A stretch of 64,000 nucleotides of DNA from Teratosphaeria epicoccoides (taxonomy: Eukaryota; Ascomycota; Dothideomycetes; Mycosphaerellales; Teratosphaeriaceae). Made by a program: the position numbers and the translations under genes. Position 1 is the stretch's first letter. Every line of letters starts with the position of its first letter. Below are positions 43,101-51,440 of the stretch, piece by piece. The stretch spans positions 1 through 64,000 of the forward strand of contig JADDMT010000085.1 in NCBI GenBank assembly GCA_021401465.1, read 5' to 3'. The notes below the pieces were generated by a model. The model saw only the letters and a program-made list of their open reading frames with translations. It was not told where the DNA came from and did not search any database.

Positions 43101-45728
43101 ATGAATGCTCGGCTCCTTGAGACCACCGAGGAGAACAAGTCACTGCATGAGCAGTTGCTCAAGGCGACGGAGCTCTCTAACGAGCAGGCCAAGGACATTG
43201 AAGCCGTAGTCAAGGAGATGAAGGCACGAATGGAGGACGCGGAGAAGCGCGCAACTGAGCTAAGTGTGCACATGGATGTGGCAGCGCAAGCTGCTCGTGC
43301 TGCAGCGGAACGCAAAGACATCGAGTTTGCCAGCCAGCATCAACAGGCACTTGACGAAGCGTGGCGTGAGGCACGTCGCGCGAAAGAGGTCGAGATTGAC
43401 GAGCTGGAGCGCAGGCACGACAGAGCGCTTGAGCAGGTACAAGCCCAAGCTGAGCGGCTTGAGGAAATGCGCGGTGCAGCCTTGCAGAGAGAGCATGATG
43501 CCAATGTTGATGATGTCCTTCGCTCAGCATGCCACCGTTTCGAGGAGGAGATGAAAAATCAGGCAGCTGCGCACGGCGAAGAGATCACGCAACTACATGA
43601 GGCTTTGACAGCAGAGCTTAATAATCTTCAGATTGAGCTGGAACAGGCATCACAGCAACGCCAAAAGGATCTCGAGGGGGCGGAGCAGGAGAAGCATCGA
43701 GCATTCGAGGGCCTTGAGCACAAGCTGCGGGAAGCAGAAGAGGCTGCCGCGACTTTCCGATCAACCCACGAGTCTCAAGCAGCCGAGATAACCGCTTTGC
43801 AGGGTCGGTTGGATGCAGAGATGAGCAGTCATGCCAGCGCTCAGCGAGCAATCGCTGCGTTGCGACGACGTAGTCATCAGATGCTTAGCGACGAGAAACG
43901 TACACCAACGCTTGACGATGGAGTACAGCAGCGCATCATCCAGCTGCAACAGGAGAATGCGTTTCTTCAACAGCAGCTTGCTGCTGGACTTGGGTCCAAT
44001 GGTCAGATTTCCACGTACACCTCTAGAATCGCATCCCCAGATGAGGACGGGACTGACAAGCAATTATTCTGGGATGCATCGGAAACGCCAGTTGAACTGA
44101 CCGCGCTGAGGACACAAAAAGCAGAACTTACTCGCCAGAACGAGTTCTTGATCAAGGAAGTGCAGTCACTGATGGCCCAACTGAGCACACCTGAAGCCTC
44201 TTCCAGGTCCACCCTTGACGCAGAGGTACAGACCGAGCCATTGGTCTTCGCTAGGAGATCTTCGCCCAGCTCTTCAGAGCGGCTTCCTGATCCGCTTGAC
44301 GGCTACGGCGCACGAGTGCGTGGTGCAGGAAACCCGGAATCAGGCGCGACAGAGACCGATGACGATGACATCCTGCAACACCCCGCCAGCGCATCAGTGC
44401 GTTTGATGAAAGCCAAGCAAATCAATTTCTCCAGGCCACAAGCTGTGTCGACTGGTCCTATTGACACAAGTGCCACCAACAGGCATGACCAATCATGGAC
44501 CACCCGATCCTTCGAAGACTACCTCACACAAGCCCAGACCGAGCTTTCTGAGCTGGGCAGTGCCATCACGGCTAATGAAGCACTTTTCAAGGCAAAGATC
44601 GAAGAGCATGTTGGTGAGCTCCAACGCGCCAAGGATTCCCTCGCGGCCGAATACAAGCTCCAGCTCGATGCTTTGGTCCAAGAGAAGGAGAGACTGGAAC
44701 GAGACGCAGCTTCCCAGGGCGCAGAGGAGTTTGCACGAGATCGGAATCGTTTGGTGTCGAGATATGGAATCCGAGAACGGGAACCTGAGGCGCAGGTCGC
44801 GATGTTGACGTCTTTGCCGGTGAGGCAGGCCAAGGCATTGAGAGGGGAAGAGGAGAGGCTTGTAACGGAGCATAATCGCAGGATTGCGAAGAAGAAGAGT
44901 CAGATTGCTTTGAGGCACGCAGAGGAGTTTGGACGGCTGACGAGGGACTTTGACGAGAAGATTGCTTCGCTGTTGGAGGAGAAGGATTCTATGGAAGGAG
45001 ACCTTTCCATTGAGCCGGGTAAGTTTGAGGAGGAGCTGGACGGGTTTGAGGTGAGATCGACGTCCTTGGAAGCCGAGCGTGCCAGGAGTGCGCAGGCCAG
45101 TCCACAGGTGCAGAGAACGCGCCGCGATAGCGACGCTGGAGAAGAGAAGGGACGCTCGTTGGCGGCGCCACAGCTGCAAGGTATCGAGGAGCAGGACTTT
45201 GCTGTCAAGCCGACTTCGCAGCTGCCGCGGGTACTCACAAGTACGCCTCGGACCTCCACTTCCATTCCGCGAGTGGTCCAGTATCCCGGCTCTCGAGCTG
45301 GCCTAGGTGCCACGCCGCAACCTTGGCAGTCGCGCATGATGCCCGCCAACATTCGCTCGATCTCTGATCGCATCATTCACCCACCTCAACGCGCACCTTC
45401 CACGCGCAAAGAGAGTCCACCAGATGGGCCACTTCAACGCAGGGTAGTCACGACACCACGGACTTCGGATAAGTGGGCGTCGCCTGGAGTGATCACGGCG
45501 CAAGATCTCGGAGTCGATCCTTCGATATTTGAAGAAGAGCAGCAGCAGCAGCAGCAGCAGGCCATCCAGGAGAGCATCCGGCGGGCGTCGGACGATGAGC
45601 AGAGAGCCGCCCCGAAGGCGTCTGTTTCGAAGGCTATCAGGACGTCCGAGCCTAGTGGTGGCGCGCCAAGACCGTCAAAAGGGCTGAGGCATTCGAGTGG
45701 AAGTATTTTCGGATACCACAGAAAGTGA
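37170..45728 (+). CDS. Giant coiled-coil protein (2,852 residues)
   Basis: One uninterrupted 8.56-kb frame, unusually long for an intronless fungal gene. The N-terminus is Ser/Pro-rich (MADLDPPSPANSRPASRAGS) with DVSWATFGTEMGLDPGGHRS, then about 2,300 residues of almost continuous coiled coil rich in Glu, Lys, Ala, Gln and His, and a disordered C-terminus with a short polyQ (near 45538) and the end SSGSIFGYHRK. Between about residues 558 and 805 the coil has tandem repeats of 29 residues built around SEHDAEKKRLQE. Similar fungal proteins are, from memory, annotated as 'M protein repeat protein', a name that reflects composition and not function. A scaffold at septum, cortex or microtubule centre is plausible but unproven. 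Confidence 0.85.
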   Translation: MADLDPPSPANSRPASRAGSDVSWATFGTEMGLDPGGHRSLAREIDHIKHLISRAQTRTSSHGNSSPLVPGSLGVGAGSITAQVFRRRGSAAEHVSQDRVLQELDGLKRRIRHEQHEMRHKLAAATAAAEEAKDPDESESEAEGDESDMAVPDEREEELDNLRQELNLVRQQREEWMEAAEKRIDKLMDEKENLADFLGINKDELTQSRAGQEALERKLKDAEGKIEALDKQIGEVRDQLEKAWSEVASLKRGKEDAQAALETERQQKAELSEKIDSMQASLDDVRSQLEDVQNAKEQSEANVRDGQLSLASLEQSHTDSISQWEAKHQAVSEELDNMRAQQKMNGLEHQKELTTLLERHDSVVAESKQYHDRAESLAKQAAEAEAAANDARTDHQAQRKQLNEELEEHKSQLQDARRQVEKREQEIKDVSAERDAASKDRDEHRARLETASSEKQAAAMKTQEEQRETEQQHTRELEQRDNRHKELLETLESTKDEHKQEVDKLQNQHDDEVKSLSAEFESRHKKLLDSLEHTKNEHRQELDRLQSEHDDKVKSLSDEDQTERTRLQEVVQEAKNEHSIKVGRLLSDHDAEKKRLREAAEEAHKAEIERLKSGYASEKQGLQKSIDDVSASHATAVDAIRLEHHAERTRLREAAEEAKKAHDAEVDRLRSEHGAESKQLREAAERLTSAHSAELDSLRSEHDAEKKRTQETNAQTKSNHDAAIAQMRSEHDSEKQRLQQLLDAANLAHTTQLEALRTEHAAEKQRLQESAINADQGYTAEVERLRSEHQVEKKSLEDRAQETKIAFTEEMQRLAAEYETQNVFMPEELEKLRLAGDERHRLEKELEEARTFYATEMDNLKADHDQRMQSSETELEKLKSVLKESGSERQRLQKEAEEANTAHSKWIEDLKSEHASKISSLTDEIESANGQHESHKRELHNAEQAHSKSLDDLRAELDQLVASLQTELDTAKQYRLQSALEEAESSHSKELADLRTSHNAEQERLQTALDDATSSHKSEMDDSLSSYKAEQGQLQKALEEAMSTHATALEDWTAEHASLNNKLEESRKKHEQAQKELEENQAAGNRQNGDHEAEVKSLREEIAEAHSSHAKAIEKLKSEHASLTSQLEQSRQNHEQAQRELENARTAGTKQIGNHDAAVKSLREELQKAKTSHAEDMQKLKTEHDTHSETSRNDLRAAQDSATEAREQSQAKLADLAGKLAAQSKETSSLQNQLQNLRDEHEASTAEVTQARSDMEKAKQEYQFGIDAVRRQHEAALARLSSEHAEQVQSSESKAQKSTAELGRKHANAIEALRDDHRSTVDGMRLEHGAALARMTSEHAEQLKGSDSEAKKSLGELESKHADALEVLRTEHQNRAFKVAEEHDRTIAELKTSHEQVTKDLERTIADLETNHKRANEDRDEATAELSETHEKAMAEYRAEMNQLRESHGLAVSKLKEDHEATARKAAEVHTHALGELKAYHQQAKSDLEEQIEKMRSDYGTEIVSIGEQAERAAEEHQVAIKRLTEAHGSERDVEQMAARKELEQLRKIHASEVQVLQDALSALRQQVVEDKKSREEAHQAALENASRGHEDEIAELQRNHEQALETKQTELDRQRSGIEATENSHAERIVGLQRDHRKTLEAQQTELQSQHDKKISDLQTEHEHSLKSFEKRITSRADDATKALLDEHGRDRDELQARLSSKADEAAQAHEADLQRQLAELREQHAKQLAESEDSTEAIINAIRAGHADELAKTVGNHEAKITAAQTEAESAKHGLAKEHEIKLREVQDRLDLQLEQTRSEHMLESERIAANHQKELADHKQAQTSILASLESLKTAHDQQINNLKDQHERGTEDLKHQHSEVLKALVASESDTAKEMTARLEQLRSDHQDKLVAIHEEYAKESLKTQSDHEEALHGIRTAESANLEKVRESYASDLASAREEHQRLLVQAQTDYLTRSQAADGELRRSHATELDAMNARLLETTEENKSLHEQLLKATELSNEQAKDIEAVVKEMKARMEDAEKRATELSVHMDVAAQAARAAAERKDIEFASQHQQALDEAWREARRAKEVEIDELERRHDRALEQVQAQAERLEEMRGAALQREHDANVDDVLRSACHRFEEEMKNQAAAHGEEITQLHEALTAELNNLQIELEQASQQRQKDLEGAEQEKHRAFEGLEHKLREAEEAAATFRSTHESQAAEITALQGRLDAEMSSHASAQRAIAALRRRSHQMLSDEKRTPTLDDGVQQRIIQLQQENAFLQQQLAAGLGSNGQISTYTSRIASPDEDGTDKQLFWDASETPVELTALRTQKAELTRQNEFLIKEVQSLMAQLSTPEASSRSTLDAEVQTEPLVFARRSSPSSSERLPDPLDGYGARVRGAGNPESGATETDDDDILQHPASASVRLMKAKQINFSRPQAVSTGPIDTSATNRHDQSWTTRSFEDYLTQAQTELSELGSAITANEALFKAKIEEHVGELQRAKDSLAAEYKLQLDALVQEKERLERDAASQGAEEFARDRNRLVSRYGIREREPEAQVAMLTSLPVRQAKALRGEEERLVTEHNRRIAKKKSQIALRHAEEFGRLTRDFDEKIASLLEEKDSMEGDLSIEPGKFEEELDGFEVRSTSLEAERARSAQASPQVQRTRRDSDAGEEKGRSLAAPQLQGIEEQDFAVKPTSQLPRVLTSTPRTSTSIPRVVQYPGSRAGLGATPQPWQSRMMPANIRSISDRIIHPPQRAPSTRKESPPDGPLQRRVVTTPRTSDKWASPGVITAQDLGVDPSIFEEEQQQQQQQAIQESIRRASDDEQRAAPKASVSKAIRTSEPSGGAPRPSKGLRHSSGSIFGYHRK
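38841..39585 (+). repeat. 87-bp (29-codon) tandem repeats in the coiled-coil gene
   Basis: Eight to nine consecutive units of 29 residues, one shortened to 26, each beginning with a S/T/L-E-H motif and ending in a D-x-L-R like turn. At DNA level the units are divergent, so the repetition is ancient or selected at protein level. Confidence 0.8.
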
Positions 45729-45976
45729 GCTGGATTGCTTGATGGCATTTAGCAAGGCGTTGGCGAACGCTTGCTGGCATTGGAAAAGTTTTGAATATCT
45801 TCGAAGCCCTTCCGGCCGTCTGAGATGTATTTGAACATCTAGATTCTACATATTGTCCGTGTACATATTTCAGACACCGTCACAATACCAGCTACAATTT
45901 GCTCCTCGCGCTCGCCACACTGCTCTCAAGTCAGCAATCCAGCTATAGCAGGTCATCTCCGCGTCACACACGGGAC

Positions 45977-46423
45977 CTACGGTAGCACAGCGATACACTC
46001 AATCTCCACGTCAGTGCCAAGCGGTAACTGATAAGCCGCCACGCAAGTCCTACACGGCTTTTCGTCGCCCCAATACTGGCTATAGACTTGGTTCATCGCT
46101 GCAAATTCCTTCATGTCGGACAGAAAAACATTGACCTTGACGACGTGCTCGATCGTCGTGCCAGCAGCTTCGAGCACGGCGGTCAGGTTCTTGATGCATT
46201 GATGCTAGTTTACATCTGTCAGCGAGGATATTGACAAGGGGAACGACGGCGAGCAGCTTACAGTGTGAGCAGCCACATCCCCTTCGATGATCTCGCCAGT
46301 CGCCGGATCCATAGCGACTGAGCCGGAGCAGTAGACGGTGCCGTTGGCGACGACGGCTTGGCTGTAAATGCCCTTGAGGGGCGGTGGAGCATTTGAGGTG
46401 AGGATGACTCGTTTGGAGGACAT
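45977..46423 (-). CDS. RidA/YjgF/Mmf1 family enamine/imine deaminase
   Basis: complement(join(45977..46204, 46262..46423)) gives 129 residues; the 57-bp intron has GTAAGC and CTAG and is in phase 0. Family motifs: IYSQAVVANGTVYCSGSVA, and near the end RTCVAAYQLPLGTDVEIE, which holds the conserved Arg that binds the substrate carboxylate. RidA proteins hydrolyse reactive 2-aminoacrylate-type enamines from PLP enzymes and protect branched-chain amino acid metabolism. A start 15 codons upstream (46468, MLYSLRRTDDDRANI) would add a basic leader that could target mitochondria, as in yeast Mmf1 versus cytosolic Hmf1; two starts may coexist. Confidence 0.9.
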
Positions 46424-46622
46424 GATGTTTGCTCTGTCGTCGTCTGTCCTTCTTAACGAATACAGCAATATCTGGTATATCAGTTCCTGGGCGTGGGACG
46501 TGGTTACGCCGGGCGAACGTCGGCCGGGCAGCTCTGATTGTGCCTTCCGAGTTCGGAATGGCCGAGCGGAGCAATATTGGCGCTAGTAGGTTCAGGCACT
46601 TTGCGCTACAGGGCACGGGTGG

Positions 46623-48016
46623 TCAGTCTGACCATGGAAGTCTGACCGTGGAAAGCCTTGAATTAAGCATTTGAACGACTCGTGAAGGCTTTTTCATTCT
46701 ACTTCGCTCGACACTGTATCTGAGAAACTTGTCTGATGTACATGCTGCAAGATCGGACCTTCGACAGTCAACCTCCCATGACTCGATCAAGCTCCAGTAC
46801 TCGGCACCTGGGACATGGCGTCCACCCTTGCCTTTGCCATTGCCTTTCTTGCCCGAGTCGCTCTCCTTGACTGTCTCGACAACAATTATCTTTTCAGACT
46901 TCGAAGCCTCTTGTGGTGCTGCTTTGTCGCCGGTGGCCGTTTGCCAAGTACGCTTCTTGTGCTGTCCTTGGCGCAGGCGCCTGTGGTTCTGAGCCACGGC
47001 CTTCTCCTCCTCATCAAAGTCTTTGGTGACGGCTTTCTCGAGCGCTTGCCAATCGTTGTCCATGCTCGACCTCGCATTGTTCTCTTTGCGTGACCTGTTG
47101 CCGAACCTGCGCAAGTTTCTAAAGCGATATCTCAACCATTGTTCCTGGTCAAGCAACTTCTCGAGGCCAGCGTTGTCTTGATAGGTGCCATTGTCTTGAG
47201 CTTCAACGATCGCAGTGATGGCACGCGTGAGCGCAACATCAGTGTCAGGGATGCGGTAGAAGAGATAGTTGAGGTCCCAAGCGTCCGGTGGCGAGTCACT
47301 GAGGAAGATCCACAGGTTGTGACGCACGTGCATTGGAAAAGGACGCATCTCCAGGGTCAAAATTGCCGCGTACGCATTGACGAGGGCGGGCAGGGTGACG
47401 CTCTTGCTGATATGGAACGCTCGGAGCGGCTCACGATTGTGTGTGTCGCTGTTGAGCTTCAGCCAGTCCAGGCAGGTGCTGATTGCGCTTGATTGAGCTG
47501 GCACGTACGCGCCGTCAAGCCTGAGGAACAGCTGCATTCTGTTACTCGACCGCACATTGCTGCTTGGCATTCGGCCTTGTCTGTCTTTCGTCGAGTCTTC
47601 TCGCGGTGCGGATAGCTGAGGTGCCAACTTCATCTGCTGATCTTTACCAGCATTTGGCGAAGCGTTGCCGGTCTGCTGGCATGTGTCGTGGGCCTTCGGG
47701 TTGCACAGATCGCTCTGTGGCACAGACCCGTTGTTGATGGCATCTTCGCCCTCGACCAGTCCAATGCTGCGCTGGATTGGCTCCGCATTGTGTGACAAAG
47801 CCGCGGCGGCTTCCAGCTGCGCGAAGGCCCTCGCCGCAGCATTGAAAATCGGGTGAGGAGTTTCAAAGGTTTAGCCCTGACGAACAGTGCGTTGTTGCCA
47901 TCCTGGTCGCAGACGTAGACAAAGACGACCTCGATTAGCTTACCATGCCGAAACCGCTGGTGGTAGCTCCATTTCGGCGCCACAACAGCATCAACTGGCG
48001 TCTGTCCGTTGTCCAT
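46623..48016 (-). pseudogene. BTB/POZ-like family copy BL5, one frameshift
   Basis: ATG 48016 (MDNGQTPVDAVV) leads into the family core: FVYVCDQDGNN, FVRAKPLKLLTRFS. At the TTTTC run (plus-strand 47844-47850) the matching frame changes, and an Ala-rich helix (AAARAFAQLEAAAAL) continues in the other frame, uninterrupted to 46623. That second part has the central helix AISTCLDWLKLN, then LVNAYAAILTLEMRPFP, the helical half, and a long basic tail with RRLRQGQHKKRTWQTATG. No short intron explains the change, so a single-base loss or an assembly error is likely; if it is an error this is an intact protein of about 460 residues. It lies 20 kb from the BL1-BL4 cluster. Confidence 0.6.
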
Positions 48017-49295
48017 GATACTTGTGCTGTGCGCACCGTACACGCCCTGCAGACTCCTTGGTAAAGTAGGACTATGGCGGTCTTTCCGCTGGCTGCCCAA
48101 GATCTGGCAAGTTGGAGAAACTTGATGCCAGAAAGGCTCTGTAAACCCAAGCCGAAAGCTTTGAGGGTTTTGGTGTATGCTGACGTTCTTGTCCGGCGTT
48201 TTGGTCGCTCTTGATTTGAATTCGCTCTTGTATCGATGTACTCGGCGGCAACGTGTGATGTTGCAGGCGTTGGGCAATGTTGGGATTCTGTCAAGACGCT
48301 TGTTGACGCCTAGCGGTATATTGCTGTATGGGTTGCTGTATAGATAGCTGTATGAAGCAAAGGAAATCTGCTGGTAGATCAAAGAAGGTTGAACAGCGAG
48401 GTAAGCTGCACGGTACTTGTTGTTGGAGTGGAAGCTCGTGTCAGGCGCGAGCATCGCCGTTACTACTATTTGGTGAATACCGTGACGCCCGCTTGAATGC
48501 GCTGAAAAGGAAGTTACTGTAGCTTCTGTTGTCGCTGCGTTAGTGAACAGTGTTTGCTATCGTGATGCAAGAGACAAAGTCAGCAAATGGGTGGAGAACA
48601 AGCAGTGACAAGCGGCACACTCACGGGCGACAAGTGAACTTGCATATAAATCACGAATTTCACATGTTGTGCCGGGAGCTAGAGCTCTGAGCGAGGGCAT
48701 GTGAACTTCAGGGCCTGAGGACTTGAGGTTTACATGTTGTGCCAAGAGCTGGATCCGTTAAAGCAGATGAGCTTTGGGACTTGAGTCACACTTTGAGCCG
48801 GCTTCTGCGGCCATTCGGGCCCGGGCATGTGTACCCCATCCGATGAGATCGCGTCAGGCTGAGCGTCAAAGTGGGCGAGCCTTCGCGTGACCCAGGCATG
48901 GTCAGGCAGTGCGCTTGGGACATCCTCAGGAGACATGCTGTACGTGAGTGGAGGAATGCCTAATGCCATTCATCGAGCCTGAGACCACGGGAGGCCGAAG
49001 CAATGCATTGCCGCCAGAAAAGTACCTGCGCTAAGATTTTGACGCCACCAAGGCGGCTGATCCAATACCTGCCCCCCTTCCCTCCACCCAATCCGTCAAT
49101 GGCGCGCTCAAGAACGTAGTTGTATCTCAGCAGTCGTGCAAACCATTGTGAAATCCTTCAAAGCCCTAAATTTGAACAACAGGTACTCCATACTCCTCAC
49201 TCCGCACGTGGCCGTCTCAATAGCACCTTGCGCCTGCGACGGGTTGAGTTTGCAGTGGTCAGAAGACGCCGAACGCGACCAAAAGTCTAGTTGCG
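48017..49295. other. Intergenic between BL5 and the kinase gene
   Basis: Includes the BL5 leader. Two imperfect copies of ACATGTTGTGCC..GAGCT lie at about 48662 and 48733. A 79-codon minus-strand frame (48730-48969) has an ATG but no motif and is not called. Confidence 0.5.
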
Positions 49296-51440
49296 CTACG
49301 CCAGCATCTCGTCATCGTCTTCTTCTTGTACCTTCAGCTCGACCTGCAGACCTTGCTTCACCCATGACAGTTCAGCAAGCTGTTCCAGACTCAAGCGACC
49401 CTTGCTGACTTTCTTCAACAGACCCTCCACCACTTCTCTCGCCCCTCTCAGTTCTGACGGCACTTTCGACTCATCCCAGTCGCCATCCTGATCGCCATAT
49501 TTGATCCAGATCCATTCGACACGGGCGATCCGGTGTACGTTTCTGACTCGCGCAGGCCGTCCCGGGAGCGGATCAAAAGGTAATCTGCCTTCCATCAGCG
49601 CGTACAGCAAGACTCCTAATGCCCAGGCGTCAGTTTGCCGGCCGTCGTAGCCTTGTCCCAGGATCAGTTCTGGAGCTGCGTAGTCCTCGCTCCCACATCG
49701 AGTTTGTAGCAGTGGTGATTCTGGAGGTTTGGCTATTCGCCTACTCAAGCCTAGGTCTGTAAGGGTGGTGATCGGTGATGGGTACGTGCGAGGGTCAGGT
49801 ATTTGTTGCAGCCTCTCCTTCGGCAGATTGATCAAGACGTTTTCGAGCTTGATGTCGCGGTGCACGATGTAGTTGGAATGCACGTACTTCACTGCGTCGA
49901 CAAGCTCAGCAAAAATGCGCTGCATCAGTGCAGGTGTGAGCGCTCCATGAAATTCTGTAGCAAATTCAAATAGATCTCCGCCTGGACAGTACGGGATGAC
50001 GAGCAAGGCACGGGTATCCTGATACTCGCAGGCTTTGAGATGGCTGATGCACGGATGTCTGACTTGTTTCAGCATGTCGACTTCACGCTTCAGGCTCGTC
50101 TCTATCCGCTCTTCATCGGCACCACCGGCTGGTCCGTACTGCACTATCTTGACCGCAACCAGCTTATGCGGATTTAGTGTCGCCTCGATCTCTGGCGTTA
50201 TACGCGGCGGAATGTTTTCAGTTGTGGCGAGCATGACTTTGCTGAATGTGCCCTGCCCGAGCTGTCGCAATTGCCTGAACTTGCGGCGCTTGTTGTGGAT
50301 ACCGCAATGTATCTCCAGATACTCTGTGGCTGTGCCATCTTCCAGGCGCGGCGTTTCCATCTGCTCATCGTGCAGATCTTTGCTCTCTGCCACACTGCTC
50401 GAGCTAAGAGGCGGGGAGGGCAAAGCCTGGTTTTCTGTCTGCGTCGCCAAGCCTCGTTGGGCGGCAAAGTTCGTCTCTCGATGTAGATGATACTCCTGCG
50501 CCTCTAGACTCTGCGCATCGCCTGGACCAAAGGTGACGTGTCGATGCTGCACATTCTGAAGTTGCTCTGGGACAAAATCTGAGATACTGCGGTTCCTGCC
50601 ATGGCCTCTAAGTGCGATGTCAGAGTTGGATGCTCCTGCTTGCGTAATTCCCTGCGTAGCTGTCGCGTTTGCAATCGTCGCTTCCTGGGCCAAACTGCCG
50701 TATCGCTTTCGTTTGACAGGTGAGTCAGGAAGGCTCGCATGTCGCTGTGCCGTGGTAGAGTCGAGAGAGCTTTGCCGTGATCGCGATGCTCCCAATCCTA
50801 CGCTTGTCTTTCTCCATGGCCCTGGTAAAGCCGAACCTACTATTGGTGAAGGAAGGGGTGTAATATCTTGCACCATTGCATTGAGGTATGGTGAGGGCAG
50901 TGCACTGCCGGGTGAAAGGGAGGACGTTAGGCTGTTGGTGCTCAGGGTGCTCCTCAAGCTGGAACTAGCACCGGCGACTGCCATCGGAGACGTGAGCGAA
51001 TGGTGCAAGGCGACGTCCGTGGGCACTGGTGTGGCGTATAATGTGGGCGTCTCTTGGAGTGTCGCTAAGGAAGGAAAAGGGACGGGAGATTGTGGCTCGA
51101 CATTCGTCTGCACATGCAGACCAGCACTCGCGGGCGAGTTATGCCGTGGACTACGGTGCGCAAGGTTGACAGGGTGGTTCGGTGCTAGGGCGGTGTCGAT
51201 GGATGGCAGCGAAGCATTGGACGCGGCTGCTTCTGAATTCCACGCAATGCCATCACGCGTCCTCCAACACGCCTGGCTGTCTACGTCTCGCTCTCCACCC
51301 TGACTCGCGTTCTGACCTACTATCTTGCTGTCGTGCCTTGTCGGTAACTCGAGCGCCCCGCCGCGTCCATCTTCTTGCTTTCCATCTTTCCGGTCGCCAG
51401 CCGCTGGTTCAGCAGCAGCATCGTGAGGGCTCATGGGCAT
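49296..51440 (-). CDS. Serine/threonine protein kinase (PRR/CAMK-like)
   Basis: 714 residues from ATG 51440; the open frame extends only to a TTG further upstream. A long Ser/Pro-rich N-terminal half (LTSPMAVAGASSSLRS and similar) is followed by a kinase domain at about residues 385-693: Gly loop LGQGTFSKV, VAVKIV with the ATP-binding Lys, VHRDIKLENVL at about 525, then DLG in place of DFG at about 561, GSEDYAAPEL, and DAWALGVLLYALMEGRLPF. All residues needed for catalysis are present; DLG occurs in some active kinases. The closest groups by eye are fungal PRR1/PRR2-type kinases. The substrate is unknown. Confidence 0.88.
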   Translation of the reverse strand: MPMSPHDAAAEPAAGDRKDGKQEDGRGGALELPTRHDSKIVGQNASQGGERDVDSQACWRTRDGIAWNSEAAASNASLPSIDTALAPNHPVNLAHRSPRHNSPASAGLHVQTNVEPQSPVPFPSLATLQETPTLYATPVPTDVALHHSLTSPMAVAGASSSLRSTLSTNSLTSSLSPGSALPSPYLNAMVQDITPLPSPIVGSALPGPWRKTSVGLGASRSRQSSLDSTTAQRHASLPDSPVKRKRYGSLAQEATIANATATQGITQAGASNSDIALRGHGRNRSISDFVPEQLQNVQHRHVTFGPGDAQSLEAQEYHLHRETNFAAQRGLATQTENQALPSPPLSSSSVAESKDLHDEQMETPRLEDGTATEYLEIHCGIHNKRRKFRQLRQLGQGTFSKVMLATTENIPPRITPEIEATLNPHKLVAVKIVQYGPAGGADEERIETSLKREVDMLKQVRHPCISHLKACEYQDTRALLVIPYCPGGDLFEFATEFHGALTPALMQRIFAELVDAVKYVHSNYIVHRDIKLENVLINLPKERLQQIPDPRTYPSPITTLTDLGLSRRIAKPPESPLLQTRCGSEDYAAPELILGQGYDGRQTDAWALGVLLYALMEGRLPFDPLPGRPARVRNVHRIARVEWIWIKYGDQDGDWDESKVPSELRGAREVVEGLLKKVSKGRLSLEQLAELSWVKQGLQVELKVQEEDDDEMLA

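Noticed and set aside
47900..47945. 41-bp intron (GTAAGC..GACCAG) in BL5
   Set aside because: It would delete the conserved strand VYVCDQ shared with BL2 and BL3, so it is most likely coding.
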